From contig CAOKHZ010000018.1 in NCBI GenBank assembly GCA_948468385.1, positions 24,551 to 88,550 on the forward strand: a DNA stretch of 64,000 nt, in the 5' to 3' direction. Positions 36,044 through 44,023 of the stretch are shown one piece after another. The notes beneath the pieces were generated by a model. That model made no database searches and had not been told where the DNA came from. It saw only the letters and a program-made list of their open reading frames with translations. Position 1 is the stretch's first letter, and each line of letters starts with the position of its first letter. Source of the DNA: an uncultured Faecalicatena sp. Lineage in GTDB: Bacteria; Bacillota; Clostridia; Lachnospirales; Lachnospiraceae. A program made the translations under genes and the position numbers.

Positions 36044-36448
36044 ATGGATGACAAAACGTTGCTGGAGCGGGCGCATGATGCAAGGGAGCGGGCCTATGCG
36101 CCTTATTCGGGATTTTGCGTTGGAGCCGCGCTCTTGGCAAAATCGGGGGAGGTTTATGCGGGCTGCAACGTGGAAAACGCGTCCTATGGGGCAACTAATT
36201 GTGCGGAACGTACCGCGTTTTTCAAGGCCGTTTCCGAAGGTGAGCGGGAGTTTTCCAAAATCGCCATTGTCGGCGGAAAGGATTGCGAGGCGGCTTATTG
36301 CCCGCCTTGCGGAATCTGTCGGCAGGTGATGCGGGAGTTTTGTAATCCAAAGGAATTTTATATCGTGCTGGAGGATGGGGACGGGGGCGTGAAAAAATTT
36401 CTTTTGGGTGAATTGTTGCCGGAAGGATTCGGGCCGGAAAATTTGTAA
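36044..36448 (+). CDS. cdd: Cytidine deaminase
   Basis: A 134-residue tetrameric-type cytidine deaminase. The active site is 'GCNVENASYGATNCAERTA' (zinc Cys and catalytic Glu in CAE) plus the second zinc pair in 'CPPCGICRQV'. It converts cytidine and deoxycytidine to uridine forms for salvage. AGGAGG at 36029-36034 favours the ATG at 36044 over one at 36035. Runs in the same direction as the sirtuin and glycosylase genes. Confidence 0.94.
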   Translation: MDDKTLLERAHDARERAYAPYSGFCVGAALLAKSGEVYAGCNVENASYGATNCAERTAFFKAVSEGEREFSKIAIVGGKDCEAAYCPPCGICRQVMREFCNPKEFYIVLEDGDGGVKKFLLGELLPEGFGPENL

Positions 36449-36499
36449 AAACGATTGACGTTTTGTTTTTTAGGGTGATAAAAAAGGAGGGATGTCACG

Positions 36500-36991
36500 G
36501 TGGAGTATCAAACGCTTAGCCACGTATTTGCGCCCGTTTTTGACGAGCGTTCGGAAATTTTGATTCTGGGTTCATTTCCATCGGTAAAGTCGCGGGAAAT
36601 CCAATTTTATTATGGGCATCCGCAGAATCGTTTTTGGAAGTTGCTTGCCGCGTTATGGGAATGCGAAGTGCCGGGCACGATTGCGGAAAAGAAAGCATTT
36701 CTCTTGAAGCGTCATATCGCCCTCTGGGACGTGATTGCCCGTTGTGACATCCTTGGTTCAAGTGACAGTTCTATTAAAAACGTGGTACCAAACGATATGG
36801 ACGTGATTTTGAAAAGGGCGCCAATCACGCGGATTTATGCAAATGGCGGGAAGTCATACGAGTTGTATATGAAATATTGTTACCCGGTTTGCAAGCGGGA
36901 AATCGTCAAGCTGCCCTCCACGAGTCCGGCCAATGCCGCGTTTGGCATGGAGCGGCTGCAGGCGGCGTGGAGGGCGGTGCTTACGCCGTGA
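36500..36991 (+). CDS. DNA-deoxyinosine glycosylase (UDG superfamily)
   Basis: A 163-residue glycosylase of the uracil-DNA-glycosylase superfamily, hypoxanthine/deoxyinosine type. Motif 1 is 'ILILGSFPSVKSRE', followed by 'FYYGHPQNRFWKLL', and motif 2 is 'LPSTSPANAAFG'. It removes hypoxanthine from DNA. The start is GTG at 36500 with AAAGGAGG 9 bases upstream; an overlapping ATG at 36492 is in another frame. It lies 51 bases after the cytidine deaminase. Confidence 0.88.
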   Translation: MEYQTLSHVFAPVFDERSEILILGSFPSVKSREIQFYYGHPQNRFWKLLAALWECEVPGTIAEKKAFLLKRHIALWDVIARCDILGSSDSSIKNVVPNDMDVILKRAPITRIYANGGKSYELYMKYCYPVCKREIVKLPSTSPANAAFGMERLQAAWRAVLTP

Positions 36992-37031
36992 AAGGGGCGG
37001 GGATGTCGTTGACTGACGGATTTGGGGAAAT

Positions 37032-38132
37032 TTATGACGGCTCTTTATAATGAGACGCGGTACTGGCGGATTCGGTTCGAAACCGGTGCGGCGTGGTGCC
37101 GTAGTATTTTTTGAAGGTGCGGATGAACTGTGTCGTGTCCTGATATCCGACCTTGTCACAAACCTGCTCCACTTTCATGTCAGTCTCGGTCAGTAATTGT
37201 GCCGCATGTTCCATCCTGATTTTTTGCATGATGTGCGAGAACGTATATCCCGTTTGTTTTTTTACCATGGTGCTTAAATAAGCGGGGCTGATATAAAAAT
37301 GATTTGCGGTACCGGTCAACGTGGCGGTTTGATAATTTTGCCGCATATAATTTTCAATGGCGGTCATCCGTTCGTTTAGCTTGTTGCTTCCGCTGGCAAG
37401 TTCTATCGTGTCCTCATAGTTCTGTACCAGGTAAGAGAAAAAGGTGGTCAACATCCCGTCAAGCACATAATTGTAGTAGAGTTTCTTTTCAATTTGCTGG
37501 GCAAACATATAAAGCAGTAAATCGGATAAAAACGTATCTTGTCCACAGTGGAAGGTGAGTGAATTTTGATACTGTTTTGAGTAGAGGGTTTGGGAAAAAT
37601 AGGCGGACAGCGTGCTGCCGCTGCGCATAAAAACAGAAAAGACGTTGTCAAACGTGGTCTTTCTGATTTTTATGGTAAAGGCGGTACAGTCAGGTTCTGC
37701 CAGTAGATGATGCTTGACGTTTGGCGGAATAATCGTGACATCCCCTTGATGCATGAAAATTTTTTTGTCCTCGATACAGTGCAGGCACGTCCCTTCAATG
37801 GTGCAAACAATTTCAAAAAAACCATGCTTGTGCTTTGCAATGTCAATGTATCTTGGCAAATGCTGGATTTCCGCATTGGTACCATGCGGAATAAAAAGCT
37901 GTTCTTGGAGTATCTCCAAATATCCATGTTTTAATTTTGAGAGGATATCGTCTTTGTGCGCCTGGGCGGCGGTTTTCGATAAGCTGGAAAAATCGTGGGG
38001 AGTCCCGGTCTTTAGCAGAAAGACGAGGTCGATATAGTCCAGATATTGGTTCGTCCTTTTAAAATATTCATAGCCGATTGCTTCCTCGTGATCGAATTCC
38101 ATAATATGTTTATAAATTTCATCCAGTTGCAT
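37032..38132 (-). CDS. AraC-family regulator with cupin sensor
   Basis: A 366-residue regulator. The cupin-type sensor is seen around residues 120-165 ('KHKHGFFEIVCTIEG', 'QGDVTIIPPNVKHHL'). The C-terminal AraC domain (about 262-355) has 'GTANHFYISPAYLSTMVKK' and 'KVEQVCDKVGYQDTTQFIRTF', ending 'YYGTTPHRFR'. AGGAGG lies 5 bases before the ATG. It is divergent from the GPH symporter/hydrolase operon and likely activates it. The effector sugar is unknown. Confidence 0.88.
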   Translation of the reverse strand: MQLDEIYKHIMEFDHEEAIGYEYFKRTNQYLDYIDLVFLLKTGTPHDFSSLSKTAAQAHKDDILSKLKHGYLEILQEQLFIPHGTNAEIQHLPRYIDIAKHKHGFFEIVCTIEGTCLHCIEDKKIFMHQGDVTIIPPNVKHHLLAEPDCTAFTIKIRKTTFDNVFSVFMRSGSTLSAYFSQTLYSKQYQNSLTFHCGQDTFLSDLLLYMFAQQIEKKLYYNYVLDGMLTTFFSYLVQNYEDTIELASGSNKLNERMTAIENYMRQNYQTATLTGTANHFYISPAYLSTMVKKQTGYTFSHIMQKIRMEHAAQLLTETDMKVEQVCDKVGYQDTTQFIRTFKKYYGTTPHRFRTESASTASHYKEPS

Positions 38133-38392
38133 AAGAGCCTCCTAAAATGCGGTTGTTGACATCCGTGTATTTGGGCTGGTGACCATGTTGCCGTTTGCAT
38201 ATCGACACTGTAAGGACAGTATATCACAGAAACAGAAAAAATTACCGATTATTTTCAAAATAATATGTTATTCTTTTTTGCGGTGGCTTATGATATGATG
38301 ATAAAAAGGTACAAAGTACGCGGTTTTAGTAAGACGGCATGCCGTTGTATGAAACGAAAAGCAAATGGAAAATAGGAAAGCGAGGGTGGAAG

Positions 38393-39778
38393 ATGGGGGC
38401 ACAAGAGTATAAGGCGACGTTAAAGGAAAAAATTCCGTATGGAATGTATTATTTTGGACAAGGGATGGTATACACCCTGGTGTCCCAGTTTTTGATGATG
38501 TATTACACGGATTATGCGTTGTTGCCGTCGCTTGCTATCACGGCGATTATGTTCGGCGGGAAAATCTGGGACGGAGTGAACGACACGCTGTTCGGGCTTA
38601 TCATGGACAAGGTGCGCTGGAAAAGCGGAAGGCGTTTTTTGCCATGGCTGAAAATTTCAGTGGTCGCGATTCCCATTTCCACGATTTTATTGTTTTCCAT
38701 TCAGGACGCGGGAAATGTCGGGCTTCGGATTGCCGCAGCCGTCATCACTTATGCAGTCTGGGATCTTTGCTATACCATATCGGACGCGCCGATACTGGCT
38801 TTGCCGACCGTGATGACACCGAACGTCAAGGAACGCGCCTCCTTTATGACGTTTTCCGGCATGGGCGGGGCGTTTGCCATGGCGTTTTCGGCCATCGTCA
38901 TCCCGTTTATTTTTGACAAGGCGGGCTTTTTTACCGCGGGCGTCGCGGCAGCCGTCATTTGCTTTGTGGCAATGAGTCTTGTCACGGTTTTTTGCAAGGA
39001 AAAATATTATGTCAAGGTGGAAGCGCAGAAAGAGTCGACGCTTAAGGAAACTTGGATTTATTTACGGGGGAATAAATATCTGTTTTTATATTACGGCTAT
39101 CGGCTGGTGTCCGGCATCGTGTCCGTGTCCATGCTTTCCTACATGGCAAAATATTGTCTGGGGGACGTGACGGCGGTTTCCTTGATTGCCATTTATTCGA
39201 TGCCGATGATTGTTATCGTTTATGTCTGTTCCCCATTTCTTTTGAAGAAATTTGACAAAATCGTCATCTACCGTGTTTCCGTCATTTTGACGGCGGCGAT
39301 GTACGGCATTACATACTTGATTGGATTTGGAAATAAGACGCTGGTTCTTCTTTCGATGGCCGTAATCGCGGCGTTGGCGATTATGCCGTCCATCATCATG
39401 GGGGCACTTCCGCAGGATTGCATCGAATATGGAACGTTTAAGACCGGCGTGCGAAAGGAAGGAATCACGTTTGCCCTCCAGAGCTTCATTGCCAAAGTGA
39501 CGGCCGCCTTTGCGTCCGCGAACGCTTCTTTGATTTTTCATTTTATCCATTATGACGGTTCCTTGGAGGTGCAGCCACCGCAGACGGTATCCGTCATCTG
39601 GAATTGCAGCATGCTGATTCCTATGGCGGGAATGTTGCTCGGACTGGCATTTTTATTCGCATACAATCTGCGGGATGCGGACGTGCAGCTTATGAGTGAC
39701 GCCAACGAGGGAAAGATTACAAGGGAAGAAGCCTTGGAGAAGATGTCACGGAAATATGGCATGGGGGAGAAGAGATGA
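38393..39778 (+). CDS. GPH-type sugar:cation symporter (MFS)
   Basis: A 461-residue 12-helix GPH transporter: 'EKIPYGMYYFGQGMVYTLVS' at the start, 'KIWDGVNDTLFGLIMDKVRW' with cation-site acids, and 'GRRFLPWLK'. The ATG at 38393 has a GAGGGTGGA stretch upstream. Its stop overlaps the start of the hydrolase gene by 4 bases (ATGA). Third GPH carrier in this window; each sits next to its own regulator or enzyme genes, so each likely takes a different substrate. Confidence 0.88.
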   Translation: MGAQEYKATLKEKIPYGMYYFGQGMVYTLVSQFLMMYYTDYALLPSLAITAIMFGGKIWDGVNDTLFGLIMDKVRWKSGRRFLPWLKISVVAIPISTILLFSIQDAGNVGLRIAAAVITYAVWDLCYTISDAPILALPTVMTPNVKERASFMTFSGMGGAFAMAFSAIVIPFIFDKAGFFTAGVAAAVICFVAMSLVTVFCKEKYYVKVEAQKESTLKETWIYLRGNKYLFLYYGYRLVSGIVSVSMLSYMAKYCLGDVTAVSLIAIYSMPMIVIVYVCSPFLLKKFDKIVIYRVSVILTAAMYGITYLIGFGNKTLVLLSMAVIAALAIMPSIIMGALPQDCIEYGTFKTGVRKEGITFALQSFIAKVTAAFASANASLIFHFIHYDGSLEVQPPQTVSVIWNCSMLIPMAGMLLGLAFLFAYNLRDADVQLMSDANEGKITREEALEKMSRKYGMGEKR

Positions 39779-40776
39779 TGGTAGTTTTGCTCGTGATATT
39801 GGGAATCATAATTATGTTCATAGGGGCGGCTCTTTTATATTTTATTTGTTCCCCGATGCCGGTGGTGCGTTTGCTCCGGCGCGGCATGGAGGATGCTTTG
39901 AGTTATCCGGGCGATTATGATTCGGTGAAGGAACAAGTGGAGGTTTATAAGGATTTGGAGTATCCTTCCCGATATGGAAATCATACCTATGATTTCTATT
40001 TGCCGAAAAAAGAGGGAAAACATCCGCTTGTCTTATGGGTGCACGGAGGGGCGTTCGTGGCAGGGGACAAGGCGGGCGTGGAGAATTGGGGCGTGATGCT
40101 GGCAGGACAAGGTTACGCCGTCGCCGCCATGAATTATTGTCTGGCACCGGAGGCGGCTTATCCCGCCCAGATTCGGCAGATTTGCGAGGCACTGACGGCG
40201 GTTGTGTCGGTTGCAGGAACAACCGTGCAATATGGCAATCGGATTGACTTGGGGAATGTGGCGGTCGCGGGTGATTCCGCCGGTGCCTACATGGCGGCGC
40301 AGTTCGCCGTCGCCCATGCCAATCCCGTGCTGGCGGGGCAAATCGGTGTTGCGTCCCCGCTTGAAAAAAATGCGCTCAAGTGCGCCTTGCTTTTTTGCGG
40401 GCCGTATGATGTGAAAAGAATGTTTAATGTGGAAGACAAGAAGCTTCGGCTATTTATCAGCAGGATCGGATGGAGCTTTCTGGGAAAGAAAAATTGGAGC
40501 AAGGCACCGTTGATTTCCACGGTCACGCCGATGGATTTTGTGACGGGGCAGACGGTTCCGTGCTACATCACGGATGGAAATACCATGTCTTTCGAGCCGC
40601 AGGGAAGGGCGCTGGGCGAGGCGTTGCGAAAGAACGGCGTGAAAGTGAAAGAACGCTATTTTGCCCGGGAAGAGTACGGCGAAGTTTCCCATGAATACCA
40701 GATGAAACTGGAGACGGAGAACGCAAGAAAATGTTTTGCGGATGTGTTGGAATTTTTGGGAGAATGTATGGGATGA
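39775..40776 (+). CDS. Membrane-anchored alpha/beta hydrolase (esterase)
   Basis: A 333-residue hydrolase of the hormone-sensitive-lipase/acetyl-esterase type. An N-terminal helix (about 2-25) anchors it. The oxyanion motif is 'LWVHGGAFVAGDKAG', the nucleophile Ser is in 'VAGDSAGAYMA', the Asp is in 'CYITDGNTMSFEP' and the His in 'VSHEYQM'. Translationally coupled to the sugar symporter, it may deacetylate or de-esterify the incoming glycoside. Substrate is inferred only from context. Confidence 0.85.
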   Translation: MMVVLLVILGIIIMFIGAALLYFICSPMPVVRLLRRGMEDALSYPGDYDSVKEQVEVYKDLEYPSRYGNHTYDFYLPKKEGKHPLVLWVHGGAFVAGDKAGVENWGVMLAGQGYAVAAMNYCLAPEAAYPAQIRQICEALTAVVSVAGTTVQYGNRIDLGNVAVAGDSAGAYMAAQFAVAHANPVLAGQIGVASPLEKNALKCALLFCGPYDVKRMFNVEDKKLRLFISRIGWSFLGKKNWSKAPLISTVTPMDFVTGQTVPCYITDGNTMSFEPQGRALGEALRKNGVKVKERYFAREEYGEVSHEYQMKLETENARKCFADVLEFLGECMG

Positions 40777-40863
40777 TAGAAAAAGCGTAAAAGTCCTCTA
40801 TTGACACGGGGAATGATAAAAAGATAATAATAAAGTAATTCCATAGAGAATGGGAAGATGCCC

Positions 40864-40904
40864 GTTACAATCCAGCCCGCGCTGGCACGGTGCTGAATTG
40901 TAAC
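40864..40904. repeat. Dispersed GTTAC-type palindrome, copy 3
   Basis: A 41-bp imperfect palindrome: GTTACAATCCAGC at the left and GCTGAATTGTAAC at the right, with the centre CCGCGCTGGCACGGT. It lies after the hydrolase gene and could act as its terminator, though no T-run follows. Confidence 0.65.
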
Positions 40905-40942
40905 AGATGTTAGATTTTGTGTATATTTTAATTAATAAAGGC

Positions 40943-40971
40943 TTTACTCCTTTTTGGTAATCTGTTATGAT
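40943..40971 (+). promoter_or_regulatory. Promoter of the small-protein gene
   Basis: TTTACT (40943-40948), 17 bases, TATGAT (40966-40971). Confidence 0.5.
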
Positions 40972-41017
40972 TAATAATGGTAATGATCAGTGCAGATTAT
41001 AGAAAGTGGGTGATTGT

Positions 41018-41206
41018 ATGCCGACTGCAGCGGATATCATAAAAGATTATATTACTGAGTTTTCACGACTTCAAGACTGGATGGTTCCAATCAAGGAAGT
41101 GGCACCGGACACATATGATTCAATGCATAAGAGGTATATTGAATTGAAAGTTACATTGTCAAGCTTGGGTGTTAACTTGGCTGAAATTGACAGAATCAAA
41201 GAGTAA
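41018..41206 (+). CDS. Small conserved-looking protein, unknown function
   Basis: A 62-residue soluble protein, 'MPTAADIIKDYITEFSRLQD' onward, predicted as two to three helices with no membrane segment. It is supported as real by its own promoter and a strong terminator immediately downstream. GTGGGTGA lies before the ATG; a GTG at 41006 is a possible alternative start. I do not recognise the family; similar short proteins are common in Lachnospiraceae. Confidence 0.6.
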   Translation: MPTAADIIKDYITEFSRLQDWMVPIKEVAPDTYDSMHKRYIELKVTLSSLGVNLAEIDRIKE

Positions 41207-41268
41207 CTGTTGACAATTGAAAAAAGGTTGAAAGTAATTGATAAGGGAAGTTATCAAGAATAGGAATC

Positions 41269-41340
41269 AAGGCATGTCGGATATGTCAGGGTCATTTGAA
41301 TCTGGCCAGGAATATCCGATGTGCCTTGTTTTTTATTTTT
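41269..41340 (+). terminator. Strong long-stem terminator
   Basis: A 16-bp stem (from AAGGCATGTCGG, 41269, to CCGATGTGCCTT, 41327, with two mismatches) is followed by GTTTTTTATTTTT. Confidence 0.85.
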
Positions 41341-41370
41341 GTCATGTGTTTGAGTTTTATAAAAATGCAA

Positions 41371-41421
41371 TTGACAAAACTTTGAGAAAGAGGTATGATG
41401 ATTTTAAATGAACGCGTTCAT
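41371..41421 (+). promoter_or_regulatory. TetR gene promoter with palindromic operator
   Basis: TTGACA (41371-41376), 17 bases, TATGAT (41394-41399). A perfect 14-bp palindrome, ATGAACGCGTTCAT (41408-41421), covers the expected start site. It fits an autoregulatory TetR operator. Confidence 0.7.
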
Positions 41422-41459
41422 AAAAATGCGAGGGAGAACAAAGAGGGAGTTGGGCATAC

Positions 41460-41987
41460 ATGCCAAAACAGATTGAGGATGTTAAAAACAAATTGTTTCA
41501 CAGTGCGAAAATGATTTTGGAGACGGAAGGATACGCCGCCCTTTCCATGCGCAAGGTGGCGAGGGCGTGTTCCATTGCCGTGGGCACGGTATATAATTAT
41601 GTGCAGAACAAGGATGAACTGGTGGCGCAGGTCATCATGGAGGACTGGGTCGCCGCTCTGGAGCGGATGGCGGGAACGGCAAAGGAATGTACGTCTATTG
41701 CCGATGGAATGTGTGGGATTTATCGGGTGCTCATGACGTTTGTTGAAGAATATCAGGACGTATGGACGCAATACTCGCAGGCGGGCGGGTCGTCAAACGT
41801 CATCGCTTCTCACCACATGATGCTTCGGGGGCAGATTGCCGCGCAGATTCAGAAGATATTCGAGCGCTTCGAGGCGGCCGAACTGGATCGGTTCACCCCG
41901 CTTTTGGCAGAGCTGGTGCTTGTGGCGGTGATGCAGCCTGACATGGATGAAAACCTTGTCCGGGATTTCACGGAGAGGCTTTTATAA
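41460..41987 (+). CDS. TetR-family transcriptional regulator
   Basis: A 175-residue TetR-type repressor. The helix-turn-helix is 'LSMRKVARACSIAVGTVYNY', preceded by 'AKMILETEGYAA'. The remaining helices form the ligand-binding and dimer part; the C-terminus 'LDRFTPLLAELVLVAVMQPD' is less conserved. The promoter carries a palindrome, so it probably represses itself and the following operon (flavin-binding protein, NAD-binding protein, DUF1295 protein), which starts 129 bases downstream without a clear promoter of its own. Confidence 0.88.
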   Translation: MPKQIEDVKNKLFHSAKMILETEGYAALSMRKVARACSIAVGTVYNYVQNKDELVAQVIMEDWVAALERMAGTAKECTSIADGMCGIYRVLMTFVEEYQDVWTQYSQAGGSSNVIASHHMMLRGQIAAQIQKIFERFEAAELDRFTPLLAELVLVAVMQPDMDENLVRDFTERLL

Positions 41988-42116
41988 AACGTCGTCCATT
42001 CCCGGCCGTTTGTGCCGCGTGCGGATGGGACGCGGCCACTATGCGCGGCCAAAGGCCGTGAATAGTTATGGGACGCGGGAGGGTGACAAAAAACAAAGTA
42101 AAGGAGTGGAGGAAAC

Positions 42117-43043
42117 ATGAGTAGTTACAAAGATTTACGAATCGTGGACAATTTTTACCAGACATCGGCATTTTTCCCGATGCCGACCATTCTCGTCGGG
42201 ACGCTGACCGACGAAGGCAAGACGACTTTCGGGCCGTATTCCCTATGTCAACCGTATTATATCGCGGGGAAAGAGTATTACGCGATGCTCTTGTGTTGCC
42301 GCAATTCGTCGAATACGGCGCAGAACATATTGAAGCATAAGAAGTGTAGCCTGAACTTCATTTACGACGATAAAAGACTGTTTAAGGAAGCGGTGCGTAT
42401 GGGATTCCCGGGCGACACGCCGGAGGAGAAAATGAAAGACTGCATTTACACGCTTGAAGACGGCCTTCGCAAGGAAAACGACCCGGATGGCACATATCCG
42501 CAGGTGATTCAAGAGTGTTTTCAGGTATTCGAGTGTACCTGGGTGGACACGTTGGATGGCGCGCAGGACGACAAGGCGGGGGAACTCAATGGCTATCCCG
42601 GGCCATATCATGACTTTAACGGTATCACGTCGCAGTTCGGCGCGCATTTTATCTTGAAGGTCGAGAAAATCTTGATGAAGGAAAAGCAGTACAATGCCAT
42701 CGTCAATGGAGTGAAGGCGAGCGCGTTCCCACGCGTGCCGGTCGATTATGGATACCGTGATTCCAAGAATTTCTGGTATACGAAGTTCCGTCGTCCGATA
42801 CCGGAACTTTTGCCGGTGCGGGAAGGAAATTTGGATTCCGTGAAATATGCGGCGAACCGTATTGACCCGGACATCAAGTTTACCGACGAGGCGTGCATGA
42901 AAATGATCAAGGTGCCGCGTATTTTCCTGCCGACCGCGCTCAAAGGCTGCGTGGAGTGGGCGAAGGAAAACAACGTGACGCTGATTACCGCGGAGCATAT
43001 GGACATCATCAACGACAAGCGGGCGAAAGAAAAGCAGAAATGA
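42117..43043 (+). CDS. Flavin-reductase-like split barrel with PCP-red-like tail
   Basis: A 308-residue protein. Residues 15-215 resemble the flavin reductase/flavoredoxin split barrel ('FFPMPTILVGTLTDEGKTTF', 'LCCRNSSNTAQNI', 'SLNFIYDD'). Residues 255-305 resemble the PCP_red (protochlorophyllide-reductase C-terminal) fold: 'DEACMKMIKVPRIFLPTALK' and 'WAKENNVTLITAEH'. This combination points to FMN-dependent redox chemistry; the partner is unknown. AAAGGAGTGGAGG precedes the ATG. It is the first gene of the TetR-controlled operon. Confidence 0.72.
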   Translation: MSSYKDLRIVDNFYQTSAFFPMPTILVGTLTDEGKTTFGPYSLCQPYYIAGKEYYAMLLCCRNSSNTAQNILKHKKCSLNFIYDDKRLFKEAVRMGFPGDTPEEKMKDCIYTLEDGLRKENDPDGTYPQVIQECFQVFECTWVDTLDGAQDDKAGELNGYPGPYHDFNGITSQFGAHFILKVEKILMKEKQYNAIVNGVKASAFPRVPVDYGYRDSKNFWYTKFRRPIPELLPVREGNLDSVKYAANRIDPDIKFTDEACMKMIKVPRIFLPTALKGCVEWAKENNVTLITAEHMDIINDKRAKEKQK

Positions 43044-43052
43044 GGTTGAAAA

Positions 43053-43142
43053 ATGGAGAGGGAAAGTGGAAGGATTTCCGCAGCCGTAGTCGAGCTGGCG
43101 CGCAAGTTTTTTAAAACCGTGATTATGCCGGTGGGGGCATGA
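43053..43142 (+). CDS. Possible 29-residue small protein
   Basis: The frame starts at 43053 with GAGG overlapping the preceding stop, 7 bases upstream. It codes for 'MERESGRISAAVVELARKFF' and nine more residues, an amphipathic helix. It ends 17 bases before the next ATG and fills the gap between two operon genes exactly. It may be real or a leader for translational coupling. Confidence 0.35.
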   Translation: MERESGRISAAVVELARKFFKTVIMPVGA

Positions 43143-43159
43143 AAAGGAAGGAGAATAAA

Positions 43160-44011
43160 ATGAAGGTTGTATTGGCGGGAGCCTATGGGAAGTTGGGAAG
43201 TGACATTTTGAAGGCACTGCTGTCTGCCGGACACGAGGTGGTGGCTGCGGACATGATTGACCGTGACGTGGAGGGCGTGGATAAAAATGCCTATACATAT
43301 AAAAAGCTGGACGTGACCAACACGGATGCCCTGAAAGGTTTGTGTGACGGCGCGGACGCGGTGATTACCACGGTTGGGTTGACGGCGACCAGCGCGACGC
43401 TGACGAATTATGATATTGATTACCATGGAAATTTGAACTTGTTGAACGAGGCGAAGGCGGCGGGCGTGAAAAAATTTGTCTATATTTCCGTCATCAAGGC
43501 GGACAAGGCGCCGGACGTGCCAATGCTGCACGCGAAATACCTTTTGGAAGAGGAATTGAAGAAGAGCGGAATCGAGTACGTCATCCATCGTCCGACGGGA
43601 TATTTCTACGACATCGTGAAAGTGTTCCGTCCAATGATTGAGAATGGCAAGGTGACACTTTTAGGCAAGAAACCGGTGCATGCGAACGTCATCGACACAC
43701 CGGATTTTGCCGAATTTATTGTAAAACATATCGGCGATAAGAACGTGACTTACGACGTGGGCGGCAAGGAGACGTGGTCGTATGAGGAAATTGCCCGGAT
43801 GTGCTTTAAAGCGGCGGGGAAGGAGCCGGTTATCAAACGCGCCCCGGCATGGCTGTTCGACGTGTTGGGAAGTTTGCCGAAGAACAAGAAGAATGGCAAG
43901 CAGGCCATCTTGAAATTCTCCAAGTGGACGCTGACCGAGGAGATGGTGGGCGACACGAAGTATGGCGAGCACAGCTTCAAGCAATATATTGAGGACAGTT
44001 TCCATGAGTAG
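43160..44011 (+). CDS. NAD(P)-binding NmrA/SDR-like protein
   Basis: A 283-residue Rossmann-fold protein of the atypical SDR/NmrA type. The dinucleotide motif is 'VVLAGAYGKLGSDIL' at the N-terminus. 'GLTATSATLTNYDIDYHGNL' and 'FVYISVIKADK' correspond to the SDR core, and 'HRPTGYFYDI' to the extended loop. The usual YxxxK pair appears degenerate ('HAKYLLEEELK'). AAGGAAGGAG is 7 bases before the ATG. Likely a redox enzyme or NADP-sensing protein working with the flavin protein upstream. Confidence 0.82.
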   Translation: MKVVLAGAYGKLGSDILKALLSAGHEVVAADMIDRDVEGVDKNAYTYKKLDVTNTDALKGLCDGADAVITTVGLTATSATLTNYDIDYHGNLNLLNEAKAAGVKKFVYISVIKADKAPDVPMLHAKYLLEEELKKSGIEYVIHRPTGYFYDIVKVFRPMIENGKVTLLGKKPVHANVIDTPDFAEFIVKHIGDKNVTYDVGGKETWSYEEIARMCFKAAGKEPVIKRAPAWLFDVLGSLPKNKKNGKQAILKFSKWTLTEEMVGDTKYGEHSFKQYIEDSFHE

Positions 44012-44023
44012 GGAGGTAATAGG

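Noticed and set aside
41995-42060. GC-rich hairpins between the TetR gene and the flavin protein gene as a terminator
   Set aside because: Arms (CGCGGCC/GGCCGCG-type) are short and no T-run follows; read-through from the TetR promoter seems more likely.
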